Below are positions 27,970 to 35,918 of a stretch of 64,000 nt of DNA, piece after piece; within the stretch, counting starts at the first letter, position 1; each line of letters starts with the position of its first letter. The DNA lies in NCBI RefSeq assembly GCF_036250755.1, contig NZ_CP109583.1:4960001-5024000 (forward strand), written 5' to 3'. The notes under the pieces were generated by a model, which worked only from the letters and a program-made list of their open reading frames with translations, was not told where the DNA came from and did not search any database. Position numbers and translations under genes: made by a program. The stretch is from Streptomyces uncialis (lineage in GTDB: Bacteria > Actinomycetota > Actinomycetes > Streptomycetales > Streptomycetaceae).

Positions 27970-28413
27970 TCACGCGACGGGCAGGACCGGCACCAGCTCG
28001 TCCCAGCGGTGGATCTGGCAGCCGTCGGTGCGGGAGAACTTCGCGTCGACGGGCCGGCCGTGCCAGTGGCCGGTGACCCGGGCGGTGGCGGACCCGCCGT
28101 GCTGGAGCGTGCAGAAGGTGTCCGCGGGCAGCGGGGCGAACGGGTCACGGTTCCCCTCCGACAGCTTCGTCAGCCGCTCGCACGCCTCCTCGGCCTCCGG
28201 GTGGGTGCCCCCGGCGGGCCCGCACCGGAGGCGGTACGTCCCGTCGAGCCCCCGGTCGGTGCCGCTCACCGCGATCGTGAGCCGGTCGGGTTCGCCGAGG
28301 AGGCGGTGCAGGGGGACGGTGTCGAGGGCGGACGCCGTACCGGGCACGGCGACGAGCCCCGACAGGGCGACGAAGGCGGCGGAGACGGAGCGGAGCAGAC
28401 GGTACGACGGCAT
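27970..28413 (-). CDS. SSI-family (subtilisin inhibitor-like) secreted protease inhibitor
   Basis: The protein has 147 residues from the ATG at 28411-28413. A signal peptide (LLRSVSAAFVALSGLVAVPG) ends at ASALD. The SSI fold is seen in LTIAVSGTDRG, YRLRCGPAGGTHPEAEEAC (first disulfide pair) and FCTLQHGG to DGCQIHRW (second pair), plus VTGHWHGRP, which matches the family's DGVWQGKR strand. Aligned with classic SSI (CPMVY), the reactive site reads CTLQH, so P1 would be Leu. It should inhibit extracellular subtilisin-like proteases. The open frame extends upstream to 28464 without a signal. Confidence 0.9.
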   Translation of the reverse strand: MPSYRLLRSVSAAFVALSGLVAVPGTASALDTVPLHRLLGEPDRLTIAVSGTDRGLDGTYRLRCGPAGGTHPEAEEACERLTKLSEGNRDPFAPLPADTFCTLQHGGSATARVTGHWHGRPVDAKFSRTDGCQIHRWDELVPVLPVA

Positions 28414-28869
28414 ACGAGGTCCCTGGGTGGCTGCGCGGACGGGGTCCGGGGCGGTTCGGGTCACCCGGTCTAACGCGCGGGACGGGACGGGGTTGCGGAC
28501 CGCGGTGGCGCCGACCGCCGCGCCGCCGGTCGCAGCGGCCCGGTGTCGCTCCGGGGCGCGGAGGTGGGTGCGGGTGCGGGTGCGGGTGCGACTGGCGGAT
28601 GGGCCGGGTGTGGTCGCGGGTGCGGACCGGACCGGCGGACGGGGCGGGTGCGGGGCGCGGTCGGGGCGCGGGCAGGGTCTCCCGGCGGCTCCGCCGGTCC
28701 GCTCTCCGGTCCGCCTTCCGGTCCGCCCGCCGGTGGTCCGCCGTGGCGCGTCCGAAGTGCTTTGCCCTGTGGCCGGGCCGCCTAGTACCGTAGGGGGCGA
28801 TTGGTGACAGCCCGCTGGGCTGTGTCATCATCTGCACGCACCGTTCGCGCTCGCGCGGGTGGTTGTGCG
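28414..28869. other. Intergenic region upstream of tRNA-Ser(GCT)
   Basis: About 455 bases. It holds GTGCGG hexamer repeats near 28565-28595 and a small hairpin with ACAGCCC/GGGCTGT arms near 28807-28823, close to the expected tRNA promoter. No gene seen. Confidence 0.5.
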
Positions 28870-28960
28870 GGAGGCGTCGCCTAGTCCGGTCTATGGCGCC
28901 GCACTGCTAATGCGGTTTGGGTCTTAAAGCCCATCGAGGGTTCAAATCCCTCCGCCTCCG
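28870..28960 (+). tRNA. tRNA-Ser (anticodon GCT)
   Basis: A 91-base class II tRNA with acceptor arms GGAGGCG/CGCCTCC. The anticodon loop CTGCTAA sits between CCGCA and TGCGG, giving GCT. It has a long variable arm and the T arm GAGGGTTCAAATCCCTC. No CCA is encoded. Confidence 0.97.
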
Positions 28961-29319
28961 CACATGATCCTGAAGCCCCGGCCCCACGGCCGGGGCTTCA
29001 GGCATTCCACGGTCCGGCGCTCCTGGCGCACATCCGCCACCCGCCCGGGACCGACCGCCGACCACCGGAGACGGGACCCGTCGGCCTGTCGGCCCGTCGC
29101 GCGGAGCCTTCCGCACCGACCCGCCCCGCCCGCTCCCACACCCCCGCGCGACGGCTCGCCGCCCACCCCGTCGAGTACGGTCAGAATCAACAAAACCGCA
29201 GGTCAGGTCAGCGATGCGGAATGGATTTCGCCTCACGGCGCCGGTCATGTAATGTTGTTCCCGCAACGCCGACCGGCTGAAAAGCGGGACGGGGAAGCAC
29301 ACAGCACAACAGAACACAA
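28961..29319. other. Spacer between two tRNA genes
   Basis: About 360 bases with the terminator listed separately and, near 29180-29320, a less GC-rich stretch that probably holds the tRNA-Arg promoter. No gene seen. Confidence 0.55.
28971..29000. terminator. Terminator after tRNA-Ser(GCT)
   Basis: Thirteen-base perfect arms (TGAAGCCCCGGCC and GGCCGGGGCTTCA) surround a CCAC loop, 10 bases after the tRNA. Confidence 0.88.
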
Positions 29320-29392
29320 GCACTCGTAGCTTAACGGATAGAGCATCTGACTACGGATCAGAAGGTTGCAGGTTCGAATCCTGCCGAGTGCG
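29320..29392 (+). tRNA. tRNA-Arg (anticodon ACG)
   Basis: A 73-base tRNA with acceptor arms GCACTCG/CGAGTGC. The anticodon loop CTACGGA sits between TCTGA and TCAGA, giving ACG, whose A34 is the target of the TadA deaminase encoded at 50580-51044. The T arm is GCAGGTTCGAATCCTGC. No CCA is encoded. Confidence 0.97.
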
Positions 29393-29402
29393 CAGCAGTG
29401 AG

Positions 29403-29430
29403 AGGGCCCCGGAGTATCCGGGGCCCTTTT
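29403..29430 (+). terminator. Rho-independent terminator after tRNA-Arg
   Basis: Ten-base arms AGGGCCCCGG and CCGGGGCCCT, loop AGTAT, then TTT. It is one of the few hairpins here with a T-run. Confidence 0.92.
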
Positions 29431-29519
29431 GCGTTGTCCTGGTGCAGGTGCCTGCCGTCACCGGCTGTCGGTCGTGGGCCGGTGACGGTGATCCGCGCCC
29501 CCGTCGTCGTTCTCCGTGG

Positions 29520-30473
29520 TCAGCGGGGCTGCCAGGTGCTGGGGTGGCGGGCGACGGTGTGGAGGTGGGTTATCTGGGCGGGGGTGAGGGTGCCGGTCAG
29601 GGGGGCCAGGGAGGACAGCTGGCGGGGCTGGTAGACGCGGACCGTGCGCTGGGTGGGGGCGACCCGCGGGGGTTCGGTGTCCACGTAGACCAGGACCGGG
29701 TGGACCTCGAACGGGAACGGGCAGTGCCGTCGCAGGGTGCGGTGGGCCCGTTCCGCCTCGGCACGGCTGTTGCGGGGGTGGGGGCGGGGCGGTCCGTGGT
29801 TGATCCGCGCCATGTCGTCGCCCACCCATACCGTCTTGCCGGGGTGCCGTTTCGTGTTGATCGTGAAGACGCCGCCCGGGCCGATCAGCAGATGGTCCAT
29901 GTCGTTGTGCGGGGACAGCTCGATCGAGTGGATGACCCGCCAGCCGTGCCGCGCGAGCCTGCCCAGCTCGGCCCCCACCACCTGCTCGCCCTTCAGCCCG
30001 GTCCGCCAGCTCGCCATCCGGTCCGGGCGCAGCCGTAACAGGATCAGCAGGCGTTCGAGGCGGCTCGGGCCCGTCAGCTCCAGCCGCGCCCGCAGCGTGG
30101 CGCCCGGCAGGTTGTCCGCCAGGTCCGCTGCCGGGACGCCTACCGGGGGCGGAGCGAAGTCCGGCGGGGGCGGGACAGCTCGGCCGGGGGCCGGCGACAG
30201 CGGTCCCGGGGGTGAGGCGGACGGGGTGCCGGGCCCGGTCGGGGTCCTGCGTGGCGGGGCCTTCGGGCGGGCCCTCGGCGGCGGGGCCGTGGGACGGGGG
30301 ACGGCCCGCGCGGTGCGCAGGGCGGCCAGCGCCGCCTGGTGGTAGCGGGGATCGGTGACCGTCAGGGAACCCGTCCTGCGGTCCAGCCAGGCCACCGACG
30401 TACCGTCCGGCAGGTTCACGTACAGCCGGTCGTGGCCGAACCGTTTCCACGCGCTGACCCTCAACTCCGCCAC
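29520..30473 (-). CDS. NERD domain (nuclease-related) protein
   Basis: The protein has 317 residues from a GTG behind GAGGGGGGTCCG. A small N-terminal beta region (about 1-55: VSAWKRFGHDRLYVNLPDG) is followed by a Pro-rich linker (60-125). The NERD domain covers about 155-275: GLKGEQVVGAELGRLARHGW, then NDMDHLLIGPGGVFTINTK with KTVWVGDD. The Glu, Asp and Lys pattern fits the restriction-endonuclease-like fold of the family. NERD proteins are linked to DNA processing, but this one's role is unknown. It is divergent from the DUF2797 gene across 115 bases. Confidence 0.87.
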   Translation of the reverse strand: MAELRVSAWKRFGHDRLYVNLPDGTSVAWLDRRTGSLTVTDPRYHQAALAALRTARAVPRPTAPPPRARPKAPPRRTPTGPGTPSASPPGPLSPAPGRAVPPPPDFAPPPVGVPAADLADNLPGATLRARLELTGPSRLERLLILLRLRPDRMASWRTGLKGEQVVGAELGRLARHGWRVIHSIELSPHNDMDHLLIGPGGVFTINTKRHPGKTVWVGDDMARINHGPPRPHPRNSRAEAERAHRTLRRHCPFPFEVHPVLVYVDTEPPRVAPTQRTVRVYQPRQLSSLAPLTGTLTPAQITHLHTVARHPSTWQPR

Positions 30474-30588
30474 CGGACCCCCCTCGGCCGTGCCGTGCGC
30501 TGTCCCCGCTATCGCAACAGGGTCGGCGCGGTGTCACAAGACCGCCTCGTCCGGGGCCGATGTCAGTGGTGGGGGTTACTTTCGAAGG

Positions 30589-31737
30589 GTGACGTGGCGG
30601 TGCACCGGGGTGCGGTGGGACGGGGACACGGGAACGCCCCTGCTGGGATGGCAGGACGGCGGGCGGACCCGGCAGCGCGTGCTGCGTTACGGCGAGACGC
30701 TGGGGTTCCGGGTCGTCGGGGAGCGCAGATGCCCGGGGGTGTGGCGCGGCGGGAACCAGGTGCCGTGCGCGGTGGGTGCCGTGGTCGGGGCGCGCGCCGT
30801 CAGCGACCGGTGCGAGGAATGCGCGCGCCTGGACCGCGCCCGGTCCGTCGCCGCCGATACCTACGCCGACGACCCCCGTCCCTACCGCGTCTACCTCGCG
30901 TGGTTCGGGCGCGGGCTGGTCAAGGTGGGGATCACCCGGGCCGATCGGGGGCCCGCGCGGCTGCTGGAGCAAGGCGCCGTCGCCTTCGTCTGGCTCGGTA
31001 CGGGTCCGCTGATGGCCGCGCGCCGCGCCGAGGAACTGCTGCGCGCCGCGCTCGGCGTGCCGGACCGGGTCCCGTACGACCGGAAGCGGGCCGTACGGGC
31101 CGATCTTCCCGGGCCGGAGGTCCGGGCGGCGGAGCTGCGCGCGCTGCACGGGGTGGCCGTGGCGCTGCCGGGGTGGCCCGAGTCGCTGGAGCGGACGCCC
31201 GGCGGCTGCGCGGTCGTGGATCACGGCGAGGTGTTCTCGACGGCGGGGCTGCCCCCGGCCACGTCCGTGGTCACCGAACTGCGCGACGGCGGAGTCGTAC
31301 GCGGGGTGCTGGTGGCGGCCGCCGGTCCCGACCTGCACCTTCGGGTGGATGGCTGGGCTGATCCCTCCGGGTCGGCCGGTGCCCCTGGTCGGCCTGATGC
31401 CCGCGGTCGGCCCGATGCTTCTGGTCAGGCCGACGCCCCTGGTAGGCCCGATGCCCCCGGTAGGCCCGATGCCCCCGGGCGGAGTGGCCCTGCGAGTTCC
31501 GGCGGTGGGTCCGGTCGGGGTGGGCCCGGTCCCGGTGGTCGGCGGGTCGTCGTGCTGGACGGTCGGCTGATGAGCGGCTGGGAACTCGTACGGGACTCGG
31601 GGGAGATGGAGTACATGGGGGATGCCGCCGCCGATGGGGCCGGCCACGGGGGTCGTAGCGGGCGCGGGGACGGCGGGGCCGGGGCGGTGACGGTTCCCGT
31701 GCGGGATGTGTCCGCCGTGCAGGGCGGGTTGTTCTGA
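30589..31737 (+). CDS. DUF2797 family protein (possible zinc-binding, GIY-YIG-like core)
   Basis: The protein has 382 residues from the GTG at 30589. An N-terminal beta region precedes a Cys set (RRCPGVWRGGNQVPCAVG, DRCEECARLD) that could bind zinc. The segment PYRVYLAWFGRGLVKVGITR followed by ARLLEQGAVAFVWLGTG resembles the GIY-YIG core in pattern. A collagen-like insert of repeated GRPDAP units (about 262-302) interrupts the C-terminal part. The terminal residues VQGGLF are typical of the family, as I recall. The function is not established. It shares a 115-base intergenic region with the NERD gene. Confidence 0.82.
   Translation: MTWRCTGVRWDGDTGTPLLGWQDGGRTRQRVLRYGETLGFRVVGERRCPGVWRGGNQVPCAVGAVVGARAVSDRCEECARLDRARSVAADTYADDPRPYRVYLAWFGRGLVKVGITRADRGPARLLEQGAVAFVWLGTGPLMAARRAEELLRAALGVPDRVPYDRKRAVRADLPGPEVRAAELRALHGVAVALPGWPESLERTPGGCAVVDHGEVFSTAGLPPATSVVTELRDGGVVRGVLVAAAGPDLHLRVDGWADPSGSAGAPGRPDARGRPDASGQADAPGRPDAPGRPDAPGRSGPASSGGGSGRGGPGPGGRRVVVLDGRLMSGWELVRDSGEMEYMGDAAADGAGHGGRSGRGDGGAGAVTVPVRDVSAVQGGLF
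31371..31480 (+). repeat. In-frame GRPDAP-type tandem repeat inside the DUF2797 gene
   Basis: About seven imperfect copies of GGCCGATGCCCCTGGT-like units encode GRPDAPGRPDAPG. The reading frame is kept, so repeat-number changes would alter a linker length only. Confidence 0.8.
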
Positions 31738-31957
31738 GGGGAGGGCGTCGCGCAGGGTGCGGTTGCCGGTCCGGCGCGGGTACCGGTCGGGCTCGGGCAC
31801 CCGGTACCGGTCCGGCGCGGGTACCGGTCGGGCTTGGGTACCGGTCAGGGGTGCCGGGCGGGCCTGCGGGCAACGGCCTGACCAGGGGCGGTGATTCTCA
31901 GGTGTTTCACAGGCTGCCGATAGTTTTCTCTCAGAGCGTTCGCCCAGGGTTCTCGTC

Positions 31958-32695
31958 ATGACCGTGACCCAAGGACGTACGGAACTGCTGAAGCCGGACG
32001 GAACTCCGGTCCGGGTACTCGTCGTGGACGACGAACCGACGATCACCGAACTGCTGTCGATGGCCATGCGTTACGAGGGCTGGAGCATCCGCAGCGCGGG
32101 CGACGGGCCGGAAGCGGTGCGGGCCGCCCGGGAGTTCCGGCCCGACGCGGTCGTCCTCGACCTCGCGATGCCCGGTATGGACGGGCTCGACGTGCTGACC
32201 CGGCTGCGGCGCGATCTGCCCGGGGTCCCGGTGCTGTTCCTCACCGCCAAGGACGGGGTCGAGGAGCGGATCGCCGGACTCACGGCCGGGGGCGACGAGC
32301 ACGTCACCAAACCGTTCGGACTCGAAGACGTCGTCGCCCGGCTGCGCGGGCTGATCCGGCGCGCCGGGACGCTCGACCGGCGCGGCGCGTCCTTGCTGGT
32401 CGTGGGCGACCTGACGCTGGACGAGGACAGCCATGAGGTGGCCCGGGGCGGTACCGCCGTCCATCTCACCGCCACGGAGTTCGAGCTGCTGCGCTTCCTG
32501 ATGCGCAACCCGCGCCGGGTGCTCAGCAAGGCGCAGATCCTGGACCGGGTCTGGAGCTACGACTTCGGCGGCCGGGCGAACGTCGTCGAGCTGTACATCT
32601 CGTATCTGCGGCGGAAGATCGACGCCGGACGGGAGCCGATGATCCACACGCGGCGGGGCGCCGGATATCTGATCAAACCGGCCGCGACGGTCTGA
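31958..32695 (+). CDS. OmpR/PhoB-family response regulator without adjacent kinase
   Basis: The protein has 245 residues. The receiver domain (about 18-130) has the acidic pair (LVVDDEP), phospho-acceptor Asp68 (VVLDLAMPGMDG), Thr (FLTAKDG) and Lys (VTKPFG). The winged-helix DNA-binding domain (about 150-240) includes LTATEFELLRFLMRNP and VVELYISYLRRKIDAG. So it should be phosphorylated and bind DNA. Such regulators are usually followed by a HAMP sensor kinase, but the next gene here, 129 bases on, is an MFS exporter. The upstream region 31745-31860 is full of GGTACCGGTC repeats. Confidence 0.95.
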   Translation: MTVTQGRTELLKPDGTPVRVLVVDDEPTITELLSMAMRYEGWSIRSAGDGPEAVRAAREFRPDAVVLDLAMPGMDGLDVLTRLRRDLPGVPVLFLTAKDGVEERIAGLTAGGDEHVTKPFGLEDVVARLRGLIRRAGTLDRRGASLLVVGDLTLDEDSHEVARGGTAVHLTATEFELLRFLMRNPRRVLSKAQILDRVWSYDFGGRANVVELYISYLRRKIDAGREPMIHTRRGAGYLIKPAATV

Positions 32696-32778
32696 ACGCC
32701 CGCACGACGAAGAACCCCTCCCCGCGACCCGCCCGCGCGGCGCCCGGATAACTGATTGTACGTCGTATAGGGACTCCT

Positions 32779-32813
32779 CTACGGTGTACGTCGATCGTTG
32801 ACGTACACCGTAG
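32779..32813. promoter_or_regulatory. 14-bp perfect inverted repeat operator before the MFS exporter
   Basis: The arms CTACGGTGTACGTC and GACGTACACCGTAG are fully complementary with a 7-base spacer, ending next to the AAGGAG site of the exporter gene. Its position suits a repressor such as the TetR-type protein at 34655-35788. Confidence 0.85.
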
Positions 32814-32824
32814 AAGGAGTGGGT

Positions 32825-34528
32825 ATGGCAGCCATGGCCGTGGATTCGGGGGGCCGGGAAGCACAGGGACATCCACGGCGCTGGCTGATTCTCGGGGTGA
32901 TCCTCGTGGCCCAGCTCACGGTGTTGCTGGACAACACCGTGCTGAACGTCGCGATCCCCTCGCTCACCCGGGAGCTGGACGCGTCCAGCTCGGACATCCA
33001 GTGGATGATCAACGCCTACTCGCTGGTGCAGTCCGGGCTGCTGCTCACCGCGGGCAGCGCCGCCGACCGGTACGGGCGCAAGAAACTGCTCGCGGCGGGA
33101 CTCGTGCTGTTCGGTATCGGCTCCCTCGCGGCCGGGCTCGCGCAGAGCTCGGGGCAGCTCATCGCCGCGCGCGCCGGGATGGGTGTCGGCGGGGCGCTGC
33201 TGATGACGACCACGCTCGCCGTCGTCGTGCAGGTCTTCGACAGGGACGAGCGGGTGAAGGCGATCGCCCTCTGGTCGACCGTGAACTCCCTCGGGTTCGC
33301 CTCCGGACCGCTGATCGGCGGCATCATGCTCGACCACTTCTGGTGGGGCGCGATCTTCCTGATCAACATCCCGGTCGCCCTGGTCGCGCTGGTCGCCGTG
33401 GTGCGGATGGTGCCGGAGTCGAAGGACCCGAGGGGCGACCGGCCCGATCTGGTCGGGGCGGTCCTGTCGACGATCGGTATGACCGCCGTCGTCTACGCGA
33501 TCATCTCCGGCCCCGATCACGGCTGGACCTCCGGTCAGGTGCTCGTCCCGGCCGCCGTCGGTGTGCTGGTGCTGGGGCTGTTCGTGCTGTGGGAGCTGCG
33601 CATCCCGCACCCGATGCTGGACATGCACTTCTTCCGTGACCGGCGTTTCGTCGGCGCGGTCGCCGGTGCGGTCTTCGTCGCGTTCGGGATGGGCGGCTCG
33701 CTGTACCTGCTGACCCAGCACCTCCAGTTCGTCCTCGGGTACGGACCGCTGGAGGCCGGGGTGCGGACCGCGCCGCTCGCGCTGACCGTGGTCGTGCTCA
33801 ACCTCGCCGGGCTCGGCGCGCGCATGGTCGTCAAGCTCGGTACGCCGGGTGCCATCACCACCGGTATGAGCCTGCTGTCCGGCGGGCTCGCCGCGATCGC
33901 GCTGCTGTCCGGCGGCACGGACGGCACGTACGGGGGCATGTTCCTCGGGCTGGTGATGATGGGCGCGGGTATCGCCGTCGCGGCGCCCGCGATGGCCAAC
34001 GCCATCATGAGCGCGATCCCGCAGGAGAAGGCGGGCGTCGGAGCGGGGATCAACGGCACCCTGGCGGAGTTCGGCACCGGACTCGGTGTCGCCGTCCTCG
34101 GCGCCGTCCTCAGCTCCCGCTTTTTCGCGCTCGTCGCCGTGTCGGCGGCCTCGCTCCCGGCCGCGCTCGCCGCCGCCGGTTCGCAGGCGGAGCGGGAGCG
34201 GATCGCGGACGCGTTCGCGTCCGGGCTGGCCACCAGCCAGCTCGTGGGCGCGGCCTGGGTGCTGTTCGGAGGACTCCTCGCGGCGGCGTTGCTGAGGCGC
34301 GCGGAGCGGGCAGACTCCTTGGTGTCCGCCCCGGCGGCCATGGACGCGTCGCCCGGACCGGCCGGCGGTACGGGGACCGGCCGGACCACCTCCACCGGTA
34401 CGGCCACCCCGGCGGGCACCTCGACGGGTACGGGTACGGGGACCCCGGCGGATACCGGCACCGGCGTCGGCACCGCGCAGGGGACCGGTGGGGCCGCACG
34501 TGAGGGAGGGGCGGCCCAGGCCCCCTGA
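32825..34528 (+). CDS. DHA2-family MFS drug exporter
   Basis: The protein has 567 residues from the ATG at 32825 behind GAAGGAGTGGGT. It has about 14 membrane helices. The MFS motif A is in GSAADRYGRKKLLAAGLVLF, motif D1-like residues in TVLLDNTVLNVAIPSL and motif C-like residues in GFASGPLIGGIM. It should export drugs or other small compounds using the proton gradient. The last 60 residues are an odd Thr/Gly-rich tail (GTGTGRTTSTGTATPAGTST). The inverted-repeat operator directly upstream and the TetR gene downstream form a regulated module. Confidence 0.93.
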   Translation: MAAMAVDSGGREAQGHPRRWLILGVILVAQLTVLLDNTVLNVAIPSLTRELDASSSDIQWMINAYSLVQSGLLLTAGSAADRYGRKKLLAAGLVLFGIGSLAAGLAQSSGQLIAARAGMGVGGALLMTTTLAVVVQVFDRDERVKAIALWSTVNSLGFASGPLIGGIMLDHFWWGAIFLINIPVALVALVAVVRMVPESKDPRGDRPDLVGAVLSTIGMTAVVYAIISGPDHGWTSGQVLVPAAVGVLVLGLFVLWELRIPHPMLDMHFFRDRRFVGAVAGAVFVAFGMGGSLYLLTQHLQFVLGYGPLEAGVRTAPLALTVVVLNLAGLGARMVVKLGTPGAITTGMSLLSGGLAAIALLSGGTDGTYGGMFLGLVMMGAGIAVAAPAMANAIMSAIPQEKAGVGAGINGTLAEFGTGLGVAVLGAVLSSRFFALVAVSAASLPAALAAAGSQAERERIADAFASGLATSQLVGAAWVLFGGLLAAALLRRAERADSLVSAPAAMDASPGPAGGTGTGRTTSTGTATPAGTSTGTGTGTPADTGTGVGTAQGTGGAAREGGAAQAP

Positions 34529-34654
34529 GCTCCGGCTTAGCATGCGGACAAGCGGTACGAGATGCCGCAGGACGTGATGAGCGGGACGGGTGGGCGGTGG
34601 ACGAGCGATGACGGTGCTGGTCCGTACGGCCCGGAGGACGGGAAGAGGTACACG

Positions 34655-35788
34655 ATGGTGAGGCCGGCCGACAGGTCCCGACGCCCTGGACGGTCCAGCG
34701 TCTGGCTGGCGGACGGGTCGCCCCGCGGCGCCTCGGCCCGCCGCAGCGCCCACCCGTCCGGGCTCGACCGTGACGTCATCATCCGGACCACGGTCGAACT
34801 GCTCGACGCGGAGGGGCTGGCCAAGTTCTCGATGCGCAGGCTCGCCGCCGAGCTGAACGTCACCGCGATGTCCGTGTACTGGTACGTCGACACCAAGGAC
34901 GACCTGCTGGAACTGGCCCTCGACAGGGCCTTCGGGGAACTGCGGCTGCCGGAGCTGTCGCTCCCGGGCGGCGAGGCCCGGGGCCGCGGCCCCGGTTCGC
35001 CGCTCGCGGGGACCTTCGACGCGGGGACCTTCGGCGGCGCGGTGGGCCCCGTGGGCGCGGTCGCCGCCCCCGGGGAACCGGGGCCCGGGGACGAGGACGG
35101 GTACGGGTACGGGAACGAGCCCGGAGCCGGAGCCGGAGCCGGGGTCGGCAACAGCGACGGCATCGGGAACGACGCCACCGCCCCCCAACCCGCCACCGCC
35201 ACCCAAACCGCCACCGGCACTGAAAACGCCACCGGCACCGCCACCGCCCCCCACCCCGACGCCGACTGGCGGGACATGCTGCGCAGCCTCGCGCGGGAGC
35301 TGCGGAACCTGCTCGTCCGGCACCCGTGGATCTCCCCGCTCGCCGGGACCTTCCTCAACGTCGGCCCGCACTCGCTGAACTTCTCCCTCACCGCCCAGCG
35401 GATCATCCGCCGCACGGGGCTCGCCGCGCACGAGCAGATGGGGGCGCTCTCCGCCGTCTTCCAGTTCGTCTACGGCTTCGGGACGATCGAGGGCCAGTTC
35501 CTCCAGCGGTGCCGGGAGGCGGGCATGAGCCAGGACGCGTACTTCCAGGAGGCGATGAGCGCGGTCGCCATGTCCCCCGCGGTGGCCCAGACGGTCGGTG
35601 AGGCGTCCGACCTCATGGCGGCACGCGGCGGCGACACCGTCGAGGAGATGCGGGAGCGGGAGTACGCCTTCGCGCTGGAACTGCTGATCGCCGGCATCGA
35701 GACGATGGTCGCCCGGGGCGCGGAAGCCGGTACGAGTACGAGTACGACTACGGGGACCGGTACCGCGCCGTCGCGTCCCGCCGGGTGA
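34655..35788 (+). CDS. TetR-family transcriptional regulator with a long internal insert
   Basis: The protein has 377 residues from the ATG at 34655, preceded by GGAAGAGG; an upstream in-frame ATG at 34562 is weaker. The HTH region (about 37-90) reads VIIRTTVELLDAEGLAKFSM then LNVTAMSVYWYVDTKDDLL, typical of TetR/TetR_C regulators. A 95-residue low-complexity insert (about 115-210; EPGAGAGAGVGNSDG, TATQTATGTENATGTA) separates it from the ligand-binding part (215-360; RDMLRSLARELRNLLVRHPW). It probably represses the preceding exporter. The insert makes it much longer than the usual 200-240 residues. Confidence 0.88.
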   Translation: MVRPADRSRRPGRSSVWLADGSPRGASARRSAHPSGLDRDVIIRTTVELLDAEGLAKFSMRRLAAELNVTAMSVYWYVDTKDDLLELALDRAFGELRLPELSLPGGEARGRGPGSPLAGTFDAGTFGGAVGPVGAVAAPGEPGPGDEDGYGYGNEPGAGAGAGVGNSDGIGNDATAPQPATATQTATGTENATGTATAPHPDADWRDMLRSLARELRNLLVRHPWISPLAGTFLNVGPHSLNFSLTAQRIIRRTGLAAHEQMGALSAVFQFVYGFGTIEGQFLQRCREAGMSQDAYFQEAMSAVAMSPAVAQTVGEASDLMAARGGDTVEEMREREYAFALELLIAGIETMVARGAEAGTSTSTTTGTGTAPSRPAG

Positions 35789-35918
35789 CACGGGCGCGGG
35801 TACCAGTACGGGCGCGGGTACGGGGATGGGGCCGGGTGCGGGCACGGGCGGCGAATCCCCGCGTCCCGCCGGGCGAATCCCACGTTCCGCCAGGTGAACG
35901 TAAGGGCGGCCGCCGAAC

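Noticed and set aside
29320..29392. tRNA-Arg as an integration site
   Set aside because: No integrase gene or direct repeat of the tRNA end was seen in the neighbouring sequence.
29458..32067. 869-codon minus-strand open frame
   Set aside because: It overlaps DUF2797 and NERD coding DNA in other frames and lacks domain patterns.
31931..35845. 1304-codon minus-strand open frame
   Set aside because: It covers the response regulator, exporter and TetR genes on the other strand; no recognisable domains.
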